The notes beneath the pieces are model-generated. The model had not been told where the DNA came from. It saw only the letters and a program-made list of their open reading frames with translations, and did not search any database. A stretch of DNA of 64,000 bases from Roseibium aggregatum (GTDB lineage Bacteria > Pseudomonadota > Alphaproteobacteria > Rhizobiales > Stappiaceae), in the NCBI RefSeq assembly GCF_014692675.1, contig NZ_JABFCZ010000008.1:155861-219860 (forward strand). The letters are read 5' to 3'. Positions 12,501-21,006 of the stretch are shown here, piece after piece (position 1 is the stretch's first letter; each line of letters begins with the position of its first letter). Position numbers and translations under genes: made by a program.

Positions 12501-12704
12501 GTCGACCGTCTCGGCCGCCGCGGACGGATACGTGGTCCGCACGGTGATGACCGGCCGGTCGACATCCGGCAGTTCGCGGATCTCCACGCCGAAGAAGGCG
12601 GCAAGGCCGGCCACCACGATCAGCATGTTGATGACGAAGGCAAACACCGGGCGCCGTACGAAAAGCGCGGTCAAACCGAGTTCGGGTCTGCGGCCGATAT
12701 TCAT
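9582..12704 (-). CDS. RND efflux pump, inner-membrane transporter subunit
   Basis: This is a 1040-residue proton-driven transporter of the resistance-nodulation-division (HAE1/AcrB-like) family. Twelve membrane segments with two large periplasmic loops are apparent. The proton-relay Asp pair is seen in GLVVDDAIVVLEN and the second-half relay lysine in GIMAKNGILIVEF. It should export hydrophobic or amphiphilic compounds across the envelope together with the adaptor encoded just upstream and an outer-membrane channel that is not in the window. It is preceded by its membrane-fusion partner with 34 bases between them, an adaptor-pump operon. No local regulator gene adjoins it. Substrate range cannot be inferred. 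Confidence 0.93.
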   Translation of the reverse strand: MNIGRRPELGLTALFVRRPVFAFVINMLIVVAGLAAFFGVEIRELPDVDRPVITVRTTYPSAAAETVDRELTGVIEGAVSRVSGVKSISSTSSYGDSRVTVEFSDDVNLDTAASDMRDALGRVANDIPEDADPSRIIKADANASPVVRLGLTSDRTSVEDMTVLVEDEISDALAAVPGVADVQVYGDREKIFRIDIDQAKMASLNLTIADVAKALSSMAFDTPAGSLTSRDQDLIVRATASVNTPDAFERMIINRRARLGDFATVTLGPDLGQSQLRANGKSGIGMGIVRAAQSNTLEISEGVRAAAARIQENLPEGMTIEVTSDDATFINGSIHEVEIALIISVSVVLLIIYLFLWDWRATLIPGVSMPVALIGTLAAIYLAGFSVNILTLLALVLATGLVVDDAIVVLENIVRRRNEGIGPRAAAVLGTDEVFFAVIATTATLIAVFVPLSFLPGQTGGLFREFGFVLAIAVFLSSIVALSLCPMLASRILKSGSDHSGHGGLTGGLGRVLSALYRRCLRACLNAPLVVVAVSILFAAAAGLMFPMLKSELTPPEDRSLAFLRISAPQGVSLDYLSNQIQTIEGLLQPFRDAGEVSSTFSVAGWRGSSNQGFMVLRLAPWDQRIRSQQQIVSDINALVRKVPGVRAFVFQPNSLGIRGAGSGLQFAIAGSNYAELGETASRVVAEMEKDPRFRQARLTTEATQPQLSVSIDRERASDLGIDINGLGTAMQAMLDGRKIGQVFIDDRAFDVKFVSTTNPINDPTDLENIFIKTGDGRFVPVSTIASLVEKAVPPSLSREQQMRAVGITSGLAPDFALGEAYQVAQEIAEPLLPPGSRIIPLAETATLGEQSSSMARTFGFAIVIILLVLAAQFESFVSALIIMATVPLGLACAVFAMLLTGTTLNVYSQIGLVLLVGIMAKNGILIVEFANQLRDRGQGVREAIENAANVRLRPVMMTMICTIVGGVPLILAVGAGAEARIALGWVIVGGLGLATLSTLFLTPVAYLLLGRFVTPKVEEEERLHREIDAAKSIEAAPGE

Positions 12705-12738
12705 GTCATAGCCTCCCCACCATCACGAGCCCCAATCA

Positions 12739-13917
12739 TCACGAACCTTGCGCGGCCGTCGCCGGTTCCGCAGAAGGGGGCGGAGAGGGGGCTTTCTCCT
12801 GATTGGCGACGTTCAGCTCGGCTCCCTGTCGAACGAGGTGAAGGCCTTCGGTGACGACTTCGTCCTCGGTGGTCAGCTCGGCATCGACGAGGACGCTGTC
12901 GGTATTGCGCTCGACGATCTGCACGGGCACGCGTGCGGCCTTTCCGTCACGGACCGCCCAGACGTAGGCGCCGTCGGATCCCCACTGCACCGCAAGCGGA
13001 CTGACGGCCGGATACTGGTCTCCGGGAAAGCGCATCGCGACCAGGAAGGACATGCCGGCTCTCAGCCGGTCGGCCTCGTTCGGCAGGCTCGCCTGCACCT
13101 GAAGCGTGCGGCTGGCGGAATCGACATGGTTGTCGATGGCGCTGACCTTGCCTTCGAAGGTCTCGCCGGGGCGGGCGACCGACGTGGCCGTCAGTGGCAT
13201 GTCGACGGCCACGGCCGACGCATAGCGTTCCGGTATCCAGAAATCGACGAGGATCTCCGAGCGGTCGTCGACCATGGCGAGGACGGTCTGGGAGGTGACG
13301 TAATTGCCGGCGGTAATCGGCAGGATGCCGACGATGCCGGCGATCGGGGATTCGATGGAGCGTCGGGACAGGGCCAGCTTCGCTTCGCGCAACTGGAGGC
13401 GGGCGTTGTCGACGACAAGCTCGGCATCGGTCACCTGTACGGCCGTGACGGTGTTCGTTTTCTGCAGTGCCTTCATCCGTTGAAGGCGGGCTTCGGCGTC
13501 GCGAACGGCCAGGGCGGCCCGTTCCGCAGCGATTTCCTCAGCGTCGGAATCGAGTTTGGCCAGCACCTGACCCCGTGTCACGGTCGCTCCCGATTTTACG
13601 AGAATATCCGTAAGCCGGCCGGTCGCGTAAGGGCTGACTTCCACCGAGCGGGCAGCGCGGCCGGTGCCGATCGCCGAAAGCCGGTCGTTGATGGTCAGTT
13701 CGACGACCGGGGCGGTCGCGACAACACCCTGCGGTCCGCCGCGCCCCTTTCTCTTTTCCCCGGGTCCGGCCCGTTTCACCTTGGCCGTCTCAAACGGCAG
13801 CCAGTCGACGCCCCAGCGGTCGAGCCGGTCACCGGCGCCTGGATAGAACCGGGCCCATAGTCCGGCCGCAACAACGCTTACAATCAGGATAAGCGCCAAT
13901 TGTCTCCAGGCTGCCAT
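12739..13917 (-). CDS. RND efflux periplasmic adaptor subunit
   Basis: This 392-residue membrane-fusion protein links the downstream RND pump to an outer-membrane channel. It starts with a single N-terminal membrane anchor (LALILIVSVVAAGLW). Then come a basic linker, the first half of the barrel/lipoyl domain (GRLTDILVKSGATVTRGQ), an alpha-helical hairpin rich in Ala/Arg/Leu (about 150-210), the second lipoyl half (IESPIAGIVG) and the beta-barrel domain. The C-terminal 25 residues are Pro/Ala-rich and probably disordered. The ATG at 13917 follows GGGGAAG. It is the first gene of a two-gene minus-strand operon. The 145 bases upstream, between this gene and the DksA-like gene, are AT-rich and hold no gene. 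Confidence 0.92.
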   Translation of the reverse strand: MAAWRQLALILIVSVVAAGLWARFYPGAGDRLDRWGVDWLPFETAKVKRAGPGEKRKGRGGPQGVVATAPVVELTINDRLSAIGTGRAARSVEVSPYATGRLTDILVKSGATVTRGQVLAKLDSDAEEIAAERAALAVRDAEARLQRMKALQKTNTVTAVQVTDAELVVDNARLQLREAKLALSRRSIESPIAGIVGILPITAGNYVTSQTVLAMVDDRSEILVDFWIPERYASAVAVDMPLTATSVARPGETFEGKVSAIDNHVDSASRTLQVQASLPNEADRLRAGMSFLVAMRFPGDQYPAVSPLAVQWGSDGAYVWAVRDGKAARVPVQIVERNTDSVLVDAELTTEDEVVTEGLHLVRQGAELNVANQEKAPSPPPSAEPATAAQGS

Positions 13918-14062
13918 TCACTTCCCCGTCCGGCGTGAAACATTCGTGCCGCGAATACATTTCGGCGGCACAGAATATATGATCCGAAATAGCGCGAACT
14001 GCACGCGGAAAATCAATCAATTAAATGTAACGAAATGTCCGCGATCGCAGCCGGTCGGGGCA

Positions 14063-14395
14063 TTATTTTGCGCAACTGACGCAAAGCGCGGCTGCCGGGT
14101 CGATTTCCAGCCGTTTTTCGGGAATTTCCTCGCCGCAGTCCAGGCAGTAGCCATAGTCGCCTTCCTCGAGACGTTTCAGCGCCGCCTCGATCCGGACAAG
14201 ATCGGTCCTGCGCTGACGTTCGGAGGCCTGCGCCATCGCCTGTCCCTGCAGCGCGTCCATACGCGAAAGCCGCCCGACCGACTGCTGGTCGAGTTCGACG
14301 GTCGCGCGGGCGTCTTCCGACATCTCGCTGAGCTGTTCCAGTTCCTGTTTCAGAGTCAGCAGGCGGCTTCGGGCGGTTTTTTCGTCAAAAGGCAT
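14063..14395 (-). CDS. TraR/DksA-family zinc-finger protein
   Basis: The 110-residue protein has an N-terminal coiled-coil-like helical hairpin (about residues 5-78, rich in Glu, Arg and Leu) and a C-terminal four-cysteine zinc finger with C84-x2-C87 and C105-x2-C108 (YCLDCGEE ... LCVSCAK). Proteins of this family insert the coiled coil into the RNA polymerase secondary channel and modulate initiation, often with ppGpp. It is shorter than classical DksA (about 140-150 residues), so it is better called DksA-like; a DksA-type function is inferred. It lies 69 bases downstream of the CDF transporter on the same strand and could be co-transcribed with it. Confidence 0.88.
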   Translation of the reverse strand: MPFDEKTARSRLLTLKQELEQLSEMSEDARATVELDQQSVGRLSRMDALQGQAMAQASERQRRTDLVRIEAALKRLEEGDYGYCLDCGEEIPEKRLEIDPAAALCVSCAK

Positions 14396-14464
14396 AAGTT
14401 GGCTATCCCCGGTAATCCATCCTAACCGTTCGGCGACGGCCTTGAAAGGCGGTCACATGCCAGT

Positions 14465-15439
14465 TTAGCTGTCACTGATGGGCGGCGGGGCGTCGCGCTG
14501 CTCCCGTTCCGCCTTCAGCATTTCCTGGTGATGTTCCCTGGCCTGGACTTCGATGAACAGACGGGTCACGGAGGGATTCTGCTTCTTGATTGCGATTTCC
14601 AGGGCGTAGATCGTGTCTTCCACGGTGCCGACGTTGACGCTGTCCTCGAAATCCAGCGAAAGCGCCAGCAGAATGTCCTGAGGCCCCCGGTGCAGGGTGC
14701 GGATTTCATTCAGGGAATGGACGGCGGGAGCCGCCGCGACGATCGACTTGATCGAGTTGACGATTTCGGGAGACGCGCCTTCGCCGATCAAGAGCCCCTT
14801 GGTCTCATAGGCAAGCAGGGCTGCCGTCCCGGCCAGGATCAGGCCGATGCCGATGGAGGCTGCACCGTCGAGCCAGGGCATGTTCAGGAATTGCGCACCG
14901 AGCAGGCCGATGAAGGCTACGACCAGTCCGAGCATGGCAGCCGTATCCTCGAACAGCACCGTGAAAACGGTGGGATCCTTGGATTCGTGCATGGCCGCGG
15001 CGAAACTTTTCGATCCGCGGGCCTGGTTGAATTCCTTGTAGGCGATCAGCCAGGCGCCGCCCTCGAAGATCATCGCGAGGGCGAGCACGATATAGGCCAC
15101 ATAAGGGTCGCTGACCGGATGGGGATGGATTACCTTCTGAATGCCTTCGTAGATCGAAACCCCTGCGCCGACCGCGAAAATCAGGATCGCCACCACGAAA
15201 GACCAGAAGTAGAGTTCCGCGCCATAGCCGAAGGGGTGCCGCTTGTCCGCCGGCTGCTTGGACTTCCGGATCCCGTAGAGCAACAGGCCCTGGTTGCCGG
15301 TATCGACCAGGGAGTGGATGCCTTCCGAAAGCATCGCCGACGAGCCGGTATAGGCAGCCGCCGCGAATTTCGTCACCGCAATGAGCGTGTTGCCGGCCAG
15401 AGCGGCATAAATCACTTTTTTCGAGCCATGTCCGGCCAT
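14465..15439 (-). CDS. Cation diffusion facilitator (CDF) transporter
   Basis: This 324-residue inner-membrane antiporter belongs to the CDF family, which exports Zn2+, Fe2+, Mn2+ or similar ions in exchange for protons. Six membrane segments are predicted. The transmembrane-2 metal motif HSLVDTGNQ (HxxxD) is present, followed by the loop signature KRHPFGYGAE typical of the ZnT9-like CDF subgroup. The partner position in segment 5 reads FEDTAAM instead of the usual HxxxD, so metal choice may differ from zinc-type CDFs. The C-terminal cytoplasmic domain (about 210-300) has the usual regulatory fold, then an acidic-basic tail. The ATG at 15439 is preferred over the adjacent TTG because GGAGA is placed eight bases before it. 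Confidence 0.88.
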   Translation of the reverse strand: MAGHGSKKVIYAALAGNTLIAVTKFAAAAYTGSSAMLSEGIHSLVDTGNQGLLLYGIRKSKQPADKRHPFGYGAELYFWSFVVAILIFAVGAGVSIYEGIQKVIHPHPVSDPYVAYIVLALAMIFEGGAWLIAYKEFNQARGSKSFAAAMHESKDPTVFTVLFEDTAAMLGLVVAFIGLLGAQFLNMPWLDGAASIGIGLILAGTAALLAYETKGLLIGEGASPEIVNSIKSIVAAAPAVHSLNEIRTLHRGPQDILLALSLDFEDSVNVGTVEDTIYALEIAIKKQNPSVTRLFIEVQAREHHQEMLKAEREQRDAPPPISDS

Positions 15440-15568
15440 CAATTTGTCTCCGTATGCGTCCGATAGGCCGGTAAGGCTGTACCGATGACGACGTCGTGAA
15501 CCCGGTTCCCGTCCCGTTCCCGGTAAAAAAGCATGGCATCAGTTTCAAGACGAAGAAGGGGAAAGGCA

Positions 15569-15940
15569 ATGCGTCAGTTCATTCGAGCGGGTCTTTTGGC
15601 ATTGGTTGCTGCTTTTTGGGCCACATCATCCCGAGCCGGTGAAGTCAGTGTCGTCAAGGTCGAAGCCAACCGCAGCGCAGATGGAACCTGGCGTTTCGAC
15701 GTCACCTTGCACCATGCGGACGAGGGATGGGACCACTATGCCAATTTGTGGCGGATCGAGACACCTGACGGGAAAATCCTCGCAGAGAGGGTGCTGGCTC
15801 ATCCCCATGTAAATGAACAGCCTTTCACCCGCTCGTTGAGCGGGGTCCGCATTCCGGATACGCTTGACCAGGTGGTCGTCCGGGCGCGCGATTCCGTTCA
15901 TGGTTTCGGCCTGCGGGTGATCTTTCCGCTGCCTGAATGA
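15569..15940 (+). CDS. Small exported protein of unknown function
   Basis: The 123-residue protein begins with a clear Sec-type signal peptide: a basic start (MRQFIR), a hydrophobic core (AGLLALVAAFWAT) and a likely cleavage after SSRA. The mature part (about 100 residues) reads as a beta-sandwich-like domain with repeated VxV strands and Trp/His-rich segments (VTLHHADEGWDHYANLWRI). The start at 15569 is preferred because it follows the purine-rich AAGGGGAAAGG and puts the signal peptide at the N-terminus. I do not recognise the family. Neighbours (CDF transporter divergent, RND operon downstream) do not define a role. A periplasmic location is the only supported statement. Confidence 0.75.
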   Translation: MRQFIRAGLLALVAAFWATSSRAGEVSVVKVEANRSADGTWRFDVTLHHADEGWDHYANLWRIETPDGKILAERVLAHPHVNEQPFTRSLSGVRIPDTLDQVVVRARDSVHGFGLRVIFPLPE

Positions 15941-15971
15941 GTGATGGATATCGTGGGTGTCGGAACCGGTT

Positions 15972-16035
15972 CGGAAAAAAGTTTCCGTTTCTGAGTTAAA
16001 TCAATGCGCTATCAAAGTTTCAAAAATATGAAACT
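15972..16035. promoter_or_regulatory. Two inverted repeats ahead of the RND operon
   Basis: Two short palindromes lie in the 160-base gap before the adaptor gene. CGGAAA-N4-TTTCCG occupies 15972-15987, and AGTTTC-N8-GAAACT occupies 16016-16035. The second lies in an AT-rich stretch about 65 bases before the start codon, a usual place for a repressor operator controlling an efflux operon. No TetR- or MarR-type gene is adjacent, so the regulator would act from elsewhere. Operator function is inferred only from symmetry and position. Confidence 0.4.
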
Positions 16036-16100
16036 ATCTCTTGCGTGAACAAGGCCGTGCGATTATGTGGACCGAACGGCATAAGCGATCAGGAGTTGGC

Positions 16101-17141
16101 ATGCGAAATGGCGATTGTAAACCGGCCGGGGAGCGCCGGTTTCTGGGGAGTTTGATTTGGCTCGGAGCCTTGCTCGTCCTTGCGGTGGCTGGAATGAACA
16201 GCCTGGCACAGGCTGAGGAATACCAGGTCAAGACCCGGACCGTGACCGACACCAAGACCGTTTACGGAACCGTTCAGGCTGCCGTCGACGTTCCCGCACG
16301 TGCGCGCATTTCAGGGACCCTGCAGGATCTTTCCGTCGACGACGGCAGTTCCGTCAAGAAGGGCGAGCAGATTGCGCAGATCGTCGATGAAAAGCTGAAC
16401 CTGCAACGCCTGGCCCTGGACGCCAAGATCGCCGCGTCCAAATCGAACGTCGACAATTACCAGCTCGAATACGATCGCGCGCAGAAACTCTACGAACGCG
16501 GCACGATCGCCAAGTCCCGGATCGACCAGCTCGAAACCCAGCTTATCGTCGCACAGAACACGCTGAAGGCCGCGGAGGCCGAAAAGGCGGTCCTCGAACA
16601 GCAGATGACGGAGGGCAAGGTCCTCGCGCCGTCTTCGGGACGGGTGCTTGACGTACCGGTGACCGCCGGTTCCTTCGTCATGGGCGGCGAAGTGATCGCG
16701 ACCATTGCTCAGGAAGGCTTTCTGCTGCGGATCGAGGTGCCGGAACGCCACGCCCGCTCCATGAAGGTCGGAGACGAAGTGCTGCTTGGCGCGGAACTCG
16801 TGAAAGAGGGGCAAGCGGCTGAAGCAGGGCATATCGTCAAGGTCTATCCGAAGATCAGTCAGGGCAGGGTGGTTGCCGATGCTGAGGTGCCCGGGCTTGG
16901 CGATTTCTTCGTCGGCGAGCGCATTCAGGTCCGCATTGCGGTCGGGGAGCGCCAGGCCATCTTCATTCCGCTGGAATACATCTCGACGCGCTTCGGGCTC
17001 GATTTCGTCAAACTCGCCGCTGACAACGGCGATACGCTCGAAATCGTTGTGGAACTGGGCGAGCATCAGACCGTTGACGGAAAGCCCTATGTTGAAGTCT
17101 TGAGCGGCCTGAAAGACGGCGACAGGCTGGTGCACCCATGA
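16101..17141 (+). CDS. RND efflux periplasmic adaptor subunit (second system)
   Basis: The 346-residue membrane-fusion protein has a signal/anchor segment (LGALLVLAVAGMNSLAQA, likely cleaved after AQA), a beta strand run, a lipoyl half (DLSVDDGSSVKKGEQ), an alpha hairpin (residues about 90-160) and the second lipoyl half (VLAPSSGRVLDVPV), followed by a beta-barrel. It should couple the RND pump encoded immediately downstream to an outer-membrane channel. The ATG at 16101 is chosen because AGGAG precedes it by five bases; an upstream in-frame ATG would add about 20 residues without RBS support. The stop overlaps the pump start by four bases (ATGA), showing translational coupling. Confidence 0.9.
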   Translation: MRNGDCKPAGERRFLGSLIWLGALLVLAVAGMNSLAQAEEYQVKTRTVTDTKTVYGTVQAAVDVPARARISGTLQDLSVDDGSSVKKGEQIAQIVDEKLNLQRLALDAKIAASKSNVDNYQLEYDRAQKLYERGTIAKSRIDQLETQLIVAQNTLKAAEAEKAVLEQQMTEGKVLAPSSGRVLDVPVTAGSFVMGGEVIATIAQEGFLLRIEVPERHARSMKVGDEVLLGAELVKEGQAAEAGHIVKVYPKISQGRVVADAEVPGLGDFFVGERIQVRIAVGERQAIFIPLEYISTRFGLDFVKLAADNGDTLEIVVELGEHQTVDGKPYVEVLSGLKDGDRLVHP

Positions 17142-20100
17142 AGCTCGGTCTTTCTGGTGTTCTGACCAAGGCGTTCATCACCTCGCCGCTGACGCCGCTT
17201 CTGCTGTTTGCCGCGCTTGTGCTCGGGACGATCTCTCTGATCACCCTGCCGCGCGAAGAAGAACCGCAGATTTCCGTGCCCATGGTCGACATCATGGTGG
17301 AGGCCAACGGCCTCAAGGCGCCGGACGCGGTGAAGCTGGTGACCGAGCCACTCGAAACCATCGTCAAGGCGATCAACGGCGTGGAACATGTCTACAGCCA
17401 GACGGTCGACGATCGGGTGATGGTGACTGCGCGGTTTTTTGTCGGGACGGATTCCGACGACGCGATCCTGCGGGTGCACGAAAAGATCAAGGCCAATATG
17501 GACCGGATCCCGGCAGGGATCCCGGAACCGCTCGTCGTCGGCCGGGGCGTGGATGATGTGGCGATCGTCGTTGCCACCCTGACACCGTCGCCGGAAGCCG
17601 CCAGCCGCTGGAACGACAAGAACCTCCATACGCTTGCCGATGAGGTGCGTATCGAGCTTTCCAGGCTCGACGATGTCGGTCTGACCTATCTGGTCGGCGG
17701 AAACACTGAAATGGTGCGCGTCGAACCGGATCCGGAAAAACTGTCGCTCTATGGCGTGACGCTCGATCAGCTGGTCGGAAAGGTCCAGGCCGCAAACCGG
17801 TCGTTCATCGCCGGCGCCGTTCGCGACCAGGGCAAGAACCTGCCGGTCGTGGCCGGTCAGACATTGACCGGAATACCCGATATCGGCCTTCTGCTGCTGA
17901 CGACCCGTGACGGACGTCCCGTCTATGTGAAGGATGTTGCGAAAACCGTCATCGGCGCCCGGCAATCGGAAGAACGGGTCTGGCATCTGCAGCGCCGGAA
18001 CGACAATCAGGTGACCCAGCTTCCGGCCGTTGAAGTCGCCATTGCCAAGCGGGCTGGGGCCAATGCGGTGGTCATCTCCGAACAGGTCGTCGATCATCTG
18101 GAAGACCTGAAGGGCCGTCTGATTCCGGAGGACATCGAGGTTCACATCACCCGGAACTACGGCGAAACGGCCAATGAAAAGGCCAATGAGCTGCTGTTCC
18201 ACCTCGGACTGGCAACCCTGTCCATCGTGATCCTGGTGGCGGTCGCGATCGGCTGGCGCGACGGGATCGTCGTTCTGGTCGTGATCCCGACCACGATCCT
18301 GCTGACGCTGTTTGCCGCCCAGATGATGGGCTACACCATCAACCGGGTCAGCCTGTTCGCGCTCATATTCGCGATCGGTATCCTGGTCGATGACGCGATC
18401 GTCGTGATTGAAAACATCGCCCGCCACTGGGGCATGAAGGATGACCGCACCAGGATCCAGGCAGCCATCGAGGCGGTCGCGGAAGTCGGCAATCCAACCG
18501 TGGTGGCAACCCTGACCGTCGTTGCCGCCCTGCTGCCGATGATGTTCGTCTCCGGCCTGATGGGCCCCTACATGAGCCCGATCCCGGCGGTCGCCTCCGC
18601 TGCCATGCTGTTTTCGTTCTTCGTCGCAGTGGTCCTGACCCCGTGGCTCATGCTGAAGACGTCGGGCAAGGCGTCCATGCATGGAAACCCTCACGGAGAG
18701 GCAAGCGATGGCGGGCCCTTGGGGCGGATCTATCGCGCCGTTGCGACGCCGATCCTGCGCACCAAGGCAGGGGCCTGGGTCTTCCTGCTGCTGGTCGGGG
18801 CTGCGACGCTCGCCTCCATGGCGCTGATCTACACCAAGGACGTGACGGTCAAGCTGCTGCCTTTCGACAACAAGTCTGAAATCCAGGTGGTCGCCGATTT
18901 CCCGGAAGGAACGGTTCTGGAAGAAACGGATCGTGTCCTGACGGAAATCGGGGGCAGCCTTTTCGATATTCCCGAAATCACCTCGATTCAAAGCCATGCC
19001 GGGACCGCGGCCCCGTTCAACTTCAACGGTCTGGTTCGCCATTATTTCCTGCGGGCGAGCCAGGAACAGGGCGACCTCCAGGTCAATCTGCTGCCCAAGG
19101 GCGAACGCGACCGGACAAGCCACGACATCGCACTGGAACTGCGCGAGCGGTTAAAGGCGATCAAGGTGCCTGAAGGGACGTCGCTCAAGGTGGTGGAAGT
19201 CCCGCCCGGACCGCCGGTGCTGGCGACCCTGCTGGCCGAAGTCTATGGCCCGACGCCGGAAGTCCGTCGGGCGGTTGCCGCGAAGCTGGAACAGATCTTC
19301 AAGGAGGTCCCGTTCATCGTCGATGTCGACAATAGCTACGGCCAGCCGACCGAACGGGTCCGGATCTCCATCGATCAGGACAATCTGGAATACCACGGTG
19401 TATCGGAAGCTGATGTCTATAACACCATCCAGAGCCTGCTCGGGACGACCGTCGTGGGCTATTCCCATCGCGGCGACGGCCGTCGGCCGGTGGAAATCGC
19501 GCTGGCGCTGCCCAAGGGCGAACGGGTGCTGTCCGAACGTCTGCTGTCCACACCGGTTCCGGCCAATGCCCTGCCGGGCAACCGGACCGTCGTCGAACTG
19601 GGCGACGTCGTCCATCTGTCGCGCGAACCGTCGTCCTACCTGATGTTCCGGCATAACGCGCGTCCGGTGGTCATGGTCATGGCGGATCTCGCCGGTGAAT
19701 TCGAGGCGCCTGTCTATGGCATGCTCGCGGTACAGGACAAGATCGATGCGACCGATTGGGGAAATCTGCCAAAACCGCAGGTCATTCTGCACGGCCAGCC
19801 AATCAGCGATGCCACGACAGCCGTTCTGTGGGACGGGGAGTGGGAAATCACCTGGGTGACCTTCCGCGACATGGGAGCCGCCTTCATGGTCGCTTTGCTC
19901 GGGATCTATTTCCTGGTGGTGGCGCAGTTCCGCTCGTTCCAGCTGCCGCTGGTGATCCTGACGCCGGTACCGCTTACCCTGATCGGCATCATGATCGGCC
20001 ATTGGCTGTTCCATGCGCCATTCTCGGCAACGTCGATGATCGGCTTTATCGCGCTCGCCGGCATTATCGTGCGCAACTCGATCCTGCTGGTGGATTTCAT

Positions 20101-20356
20101 CCGCCATGCGCGGTCCGAGGACCGGGCCTTGAAGGATGTGCTTCTGGAGGCCGGCTCGATCCGCTTCAAGCCGATCCTTCTGACCGCGCTCGCCGCCATG
20201 ATCGGTGCGGCGGTGATCCTGGCCGATCCGATCTTCCAGGGGCTTGCGATCTCGCTGCTCTTCGGGCTTGCGTCCTCGACGCTTCTGACCGTGCTCGTGA
20301 TCCCGGCGATCTATGTCGTGCTGCGCGACGACGGCAAGCCGGTCACGAAGCGCTAA
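17138..20356 (+). CDS. RND efflux transporter subunit (second system)
   Basis: This 1072-residue RND permease has the family's two-fold repeat of six membrane segments and two large periplasmic loops. The proton-relay Asp pair is in IGILVDDAIVVIEN. The position equivalent to the AcrB relay Lys940 (in AKNAILIVEF) reads VRNSILLVDF here, giving Arg979. That places it in a subgroup distinct from the first RND pump of this window. It is translationally coupled to its adaptor, and no outer-membrane channel gene follows. It ends 17 bases from the convergent marC-family gene. The transported compound cannot be inferred. Confidence 0.92.
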   Translation: MKLGLSGVLTKAFITSPLTPLLLFAALVLGTISLITLPREEEPQISVPMVDIMVEANGLKAPDAVKLVTEPLETIVKAINGVEHVYSQTVDDRVMVTARFFVGTDSDDAILRVHEKIKANMDRIPAGIPEPLVVGRGVDDVAIVVATLTPSPEAASRWNDKNLHTLADEVRIELSRLDDVGLTYLVGGNTEMVRVEPDPEKLSLYGVTLDQLVGKVQAANRSFIAGAVRDQGKNLPVVAGQTLTGIPDIGLLLLTTRDGRPVYVKDVAKTVIGARQSEERVWHLQRRNDNQVTQLPAVEVAIAKRAGANAVVISEQVVDHLEDLKGRLIPEDIEVHITRNYGETANEKANELLFHLGLATLSIVILVAVAIGWRDGIVVLVVIPTTILLTLFAAQMMGYTINRVSLFALIFAIGILVDDAIVVIENIARHWGMKDDRTRIQAAIEAVAEVGNPTVVATLTVVAALLPMMFVSGLMGPYMSPIPAVASAAMLFSFFVAVVLTPWLMLKTSGKASMHGNPHGEASDGGPLGRIYRAVATPILRTKAGAWVFLLLVGAATLASMALIYTKDVTVKLLPFDNKSEIQVVADFPEGTVLEETDRVLTEIGGSLFDIPEITSIQSHAGTAAPFNFNGLVRHYFLRASQEQGDLQVNLLPKGERDRTSHDIALELRERLKAIKVPEGTSLKVVEVPPGPPVLATLLAEVYGPTPEVRRAVAAKLEQIFKEVPFIVDVDNSYGQPTERVRISIDQDNLEYHGVSEADVYNTIQSLLGTTVVGYSHRGDGRRPVEIALALPKGERVLSERLLSTPVPANALPGNRTVVELGDVVHLSREPSSYLMFRHNARPVVMVMADLAGEFEAPVYGMLAVQDKIDATDWGNLPKPQVILHGQPISDATTAVLWDGEWEITWVTFRDMGAAFMVALLGIYFLVVAQFRSFQLPLVILTPVPLTLIGIMIGHWLFHAPFSATSMIGFIALAGIIVRNSILLVDFIRHARSEDRALKDVLLEAGSIRFKPILLTALAAMIGAAVILADPIFQGLAISLLFGLASSTLLTVLVIPAIYVVLRDDGKPVTKR

Positions 20357-20373
20357 TTTAGCACAGGCGGCGT

Positions 20374-21006
20374 TTACGGCTTCATGAACGCCAGGACGCC
20401 GTCTGCGATGAACTGAACGGAAAGGGCCGCCAGAAGCACGCCGAGCAATCGGGTAATGACCAGTTGCGCCGTATCGCCCAGAAGCCGTTCGATCCTGTCG
20501 GCCAGCAGGAAGGAGAACAGGCAACTGGCGAGAATAACGACGATTACGCCGGCCAGCCCGATATAGGTCAGGGTGTCGGGGGCTTGCCCGGTCAAAAGGA
20601 TGATCGCGCTGATAGCCGCAGGCCCGGCGATAAGCGGGATGGCCAGCGGGAAAATGGCCACTTCGTGAAAGTCGGCGGGCGGATGATGTTCGACGGCTTT
20701 CTCCGCCGTCTCCGCTTTTCGCTGTTGCCTTTTGCCGAAGACCATTTCTATGGCGATCAGAAACAGCAGGATGCCGCCGGAGACCCGGAAGGCGGATACG
20801 GAAATACCCAGCACGGTGAGCACCGATTGTCCCGCTACGAAAAAGACCAGGAGAATGAGGGCCGCCGTGACCGTTGCCCGGATGGCGACGCGCTTGCGAT
20901 CGGCGGCCGAAAGCCCAGCCGTAACGGCCAGAAACATCGGTGCCAGACCGACCGGATCAATGGTCACGAATAGCGTGGCGAAGGCATTGATGAAGTAATC
21001 GGTCAT
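20374..21006 (-). CDS. MarC-family integral membrane protein
   Basis: The 210-residue protein has six predicted membrane segments in two sets of three. It carries the family's opening pattern FATLFVTIDPVGLAPMFLA and the second-half repeat AIPLIAGPAAISAIILL. A charged cytoplasmic loop rich in Lys/Glu (about 90-115) separates the halves. MarC proteins (UPF0056, NAAT) have been linked to neutral amino acid transport in some organisms, but a role in antibiotic resistance was not upheld for E. coli MarC, so function is open. The gene is divergent from gyrA across a 226-base AT-rich spacer. Confidence 0.88.
   Translation of the reverse strand: MTDYFINAFATLFVTIDPVGLAPMFLAVTAGLSAADRKRVAIRATVTAALILLVFFVAGQSVLTVLGISVSAFRVSGGILLFLIAIEMVFGKRQQRKAETAEKAVEHHPPADFHEVAIFPLAIPLIAGPAAISAIILLTGQAPDTLTYIGLAGVIVVILASCLFSFLLADRIERLLGDTAQLVITRLLGVLLAALSVQFIADGVLAFMKP

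Noticed and set aside
17087..19123. 678-codon open frame on the minus strand opposite the second RND pump
   Set aside because: It mirrors codon-position bias of the pump gene. The product is Gln/Asp/His-rich and lacks any family motif, while the plus-strand pump is complete.
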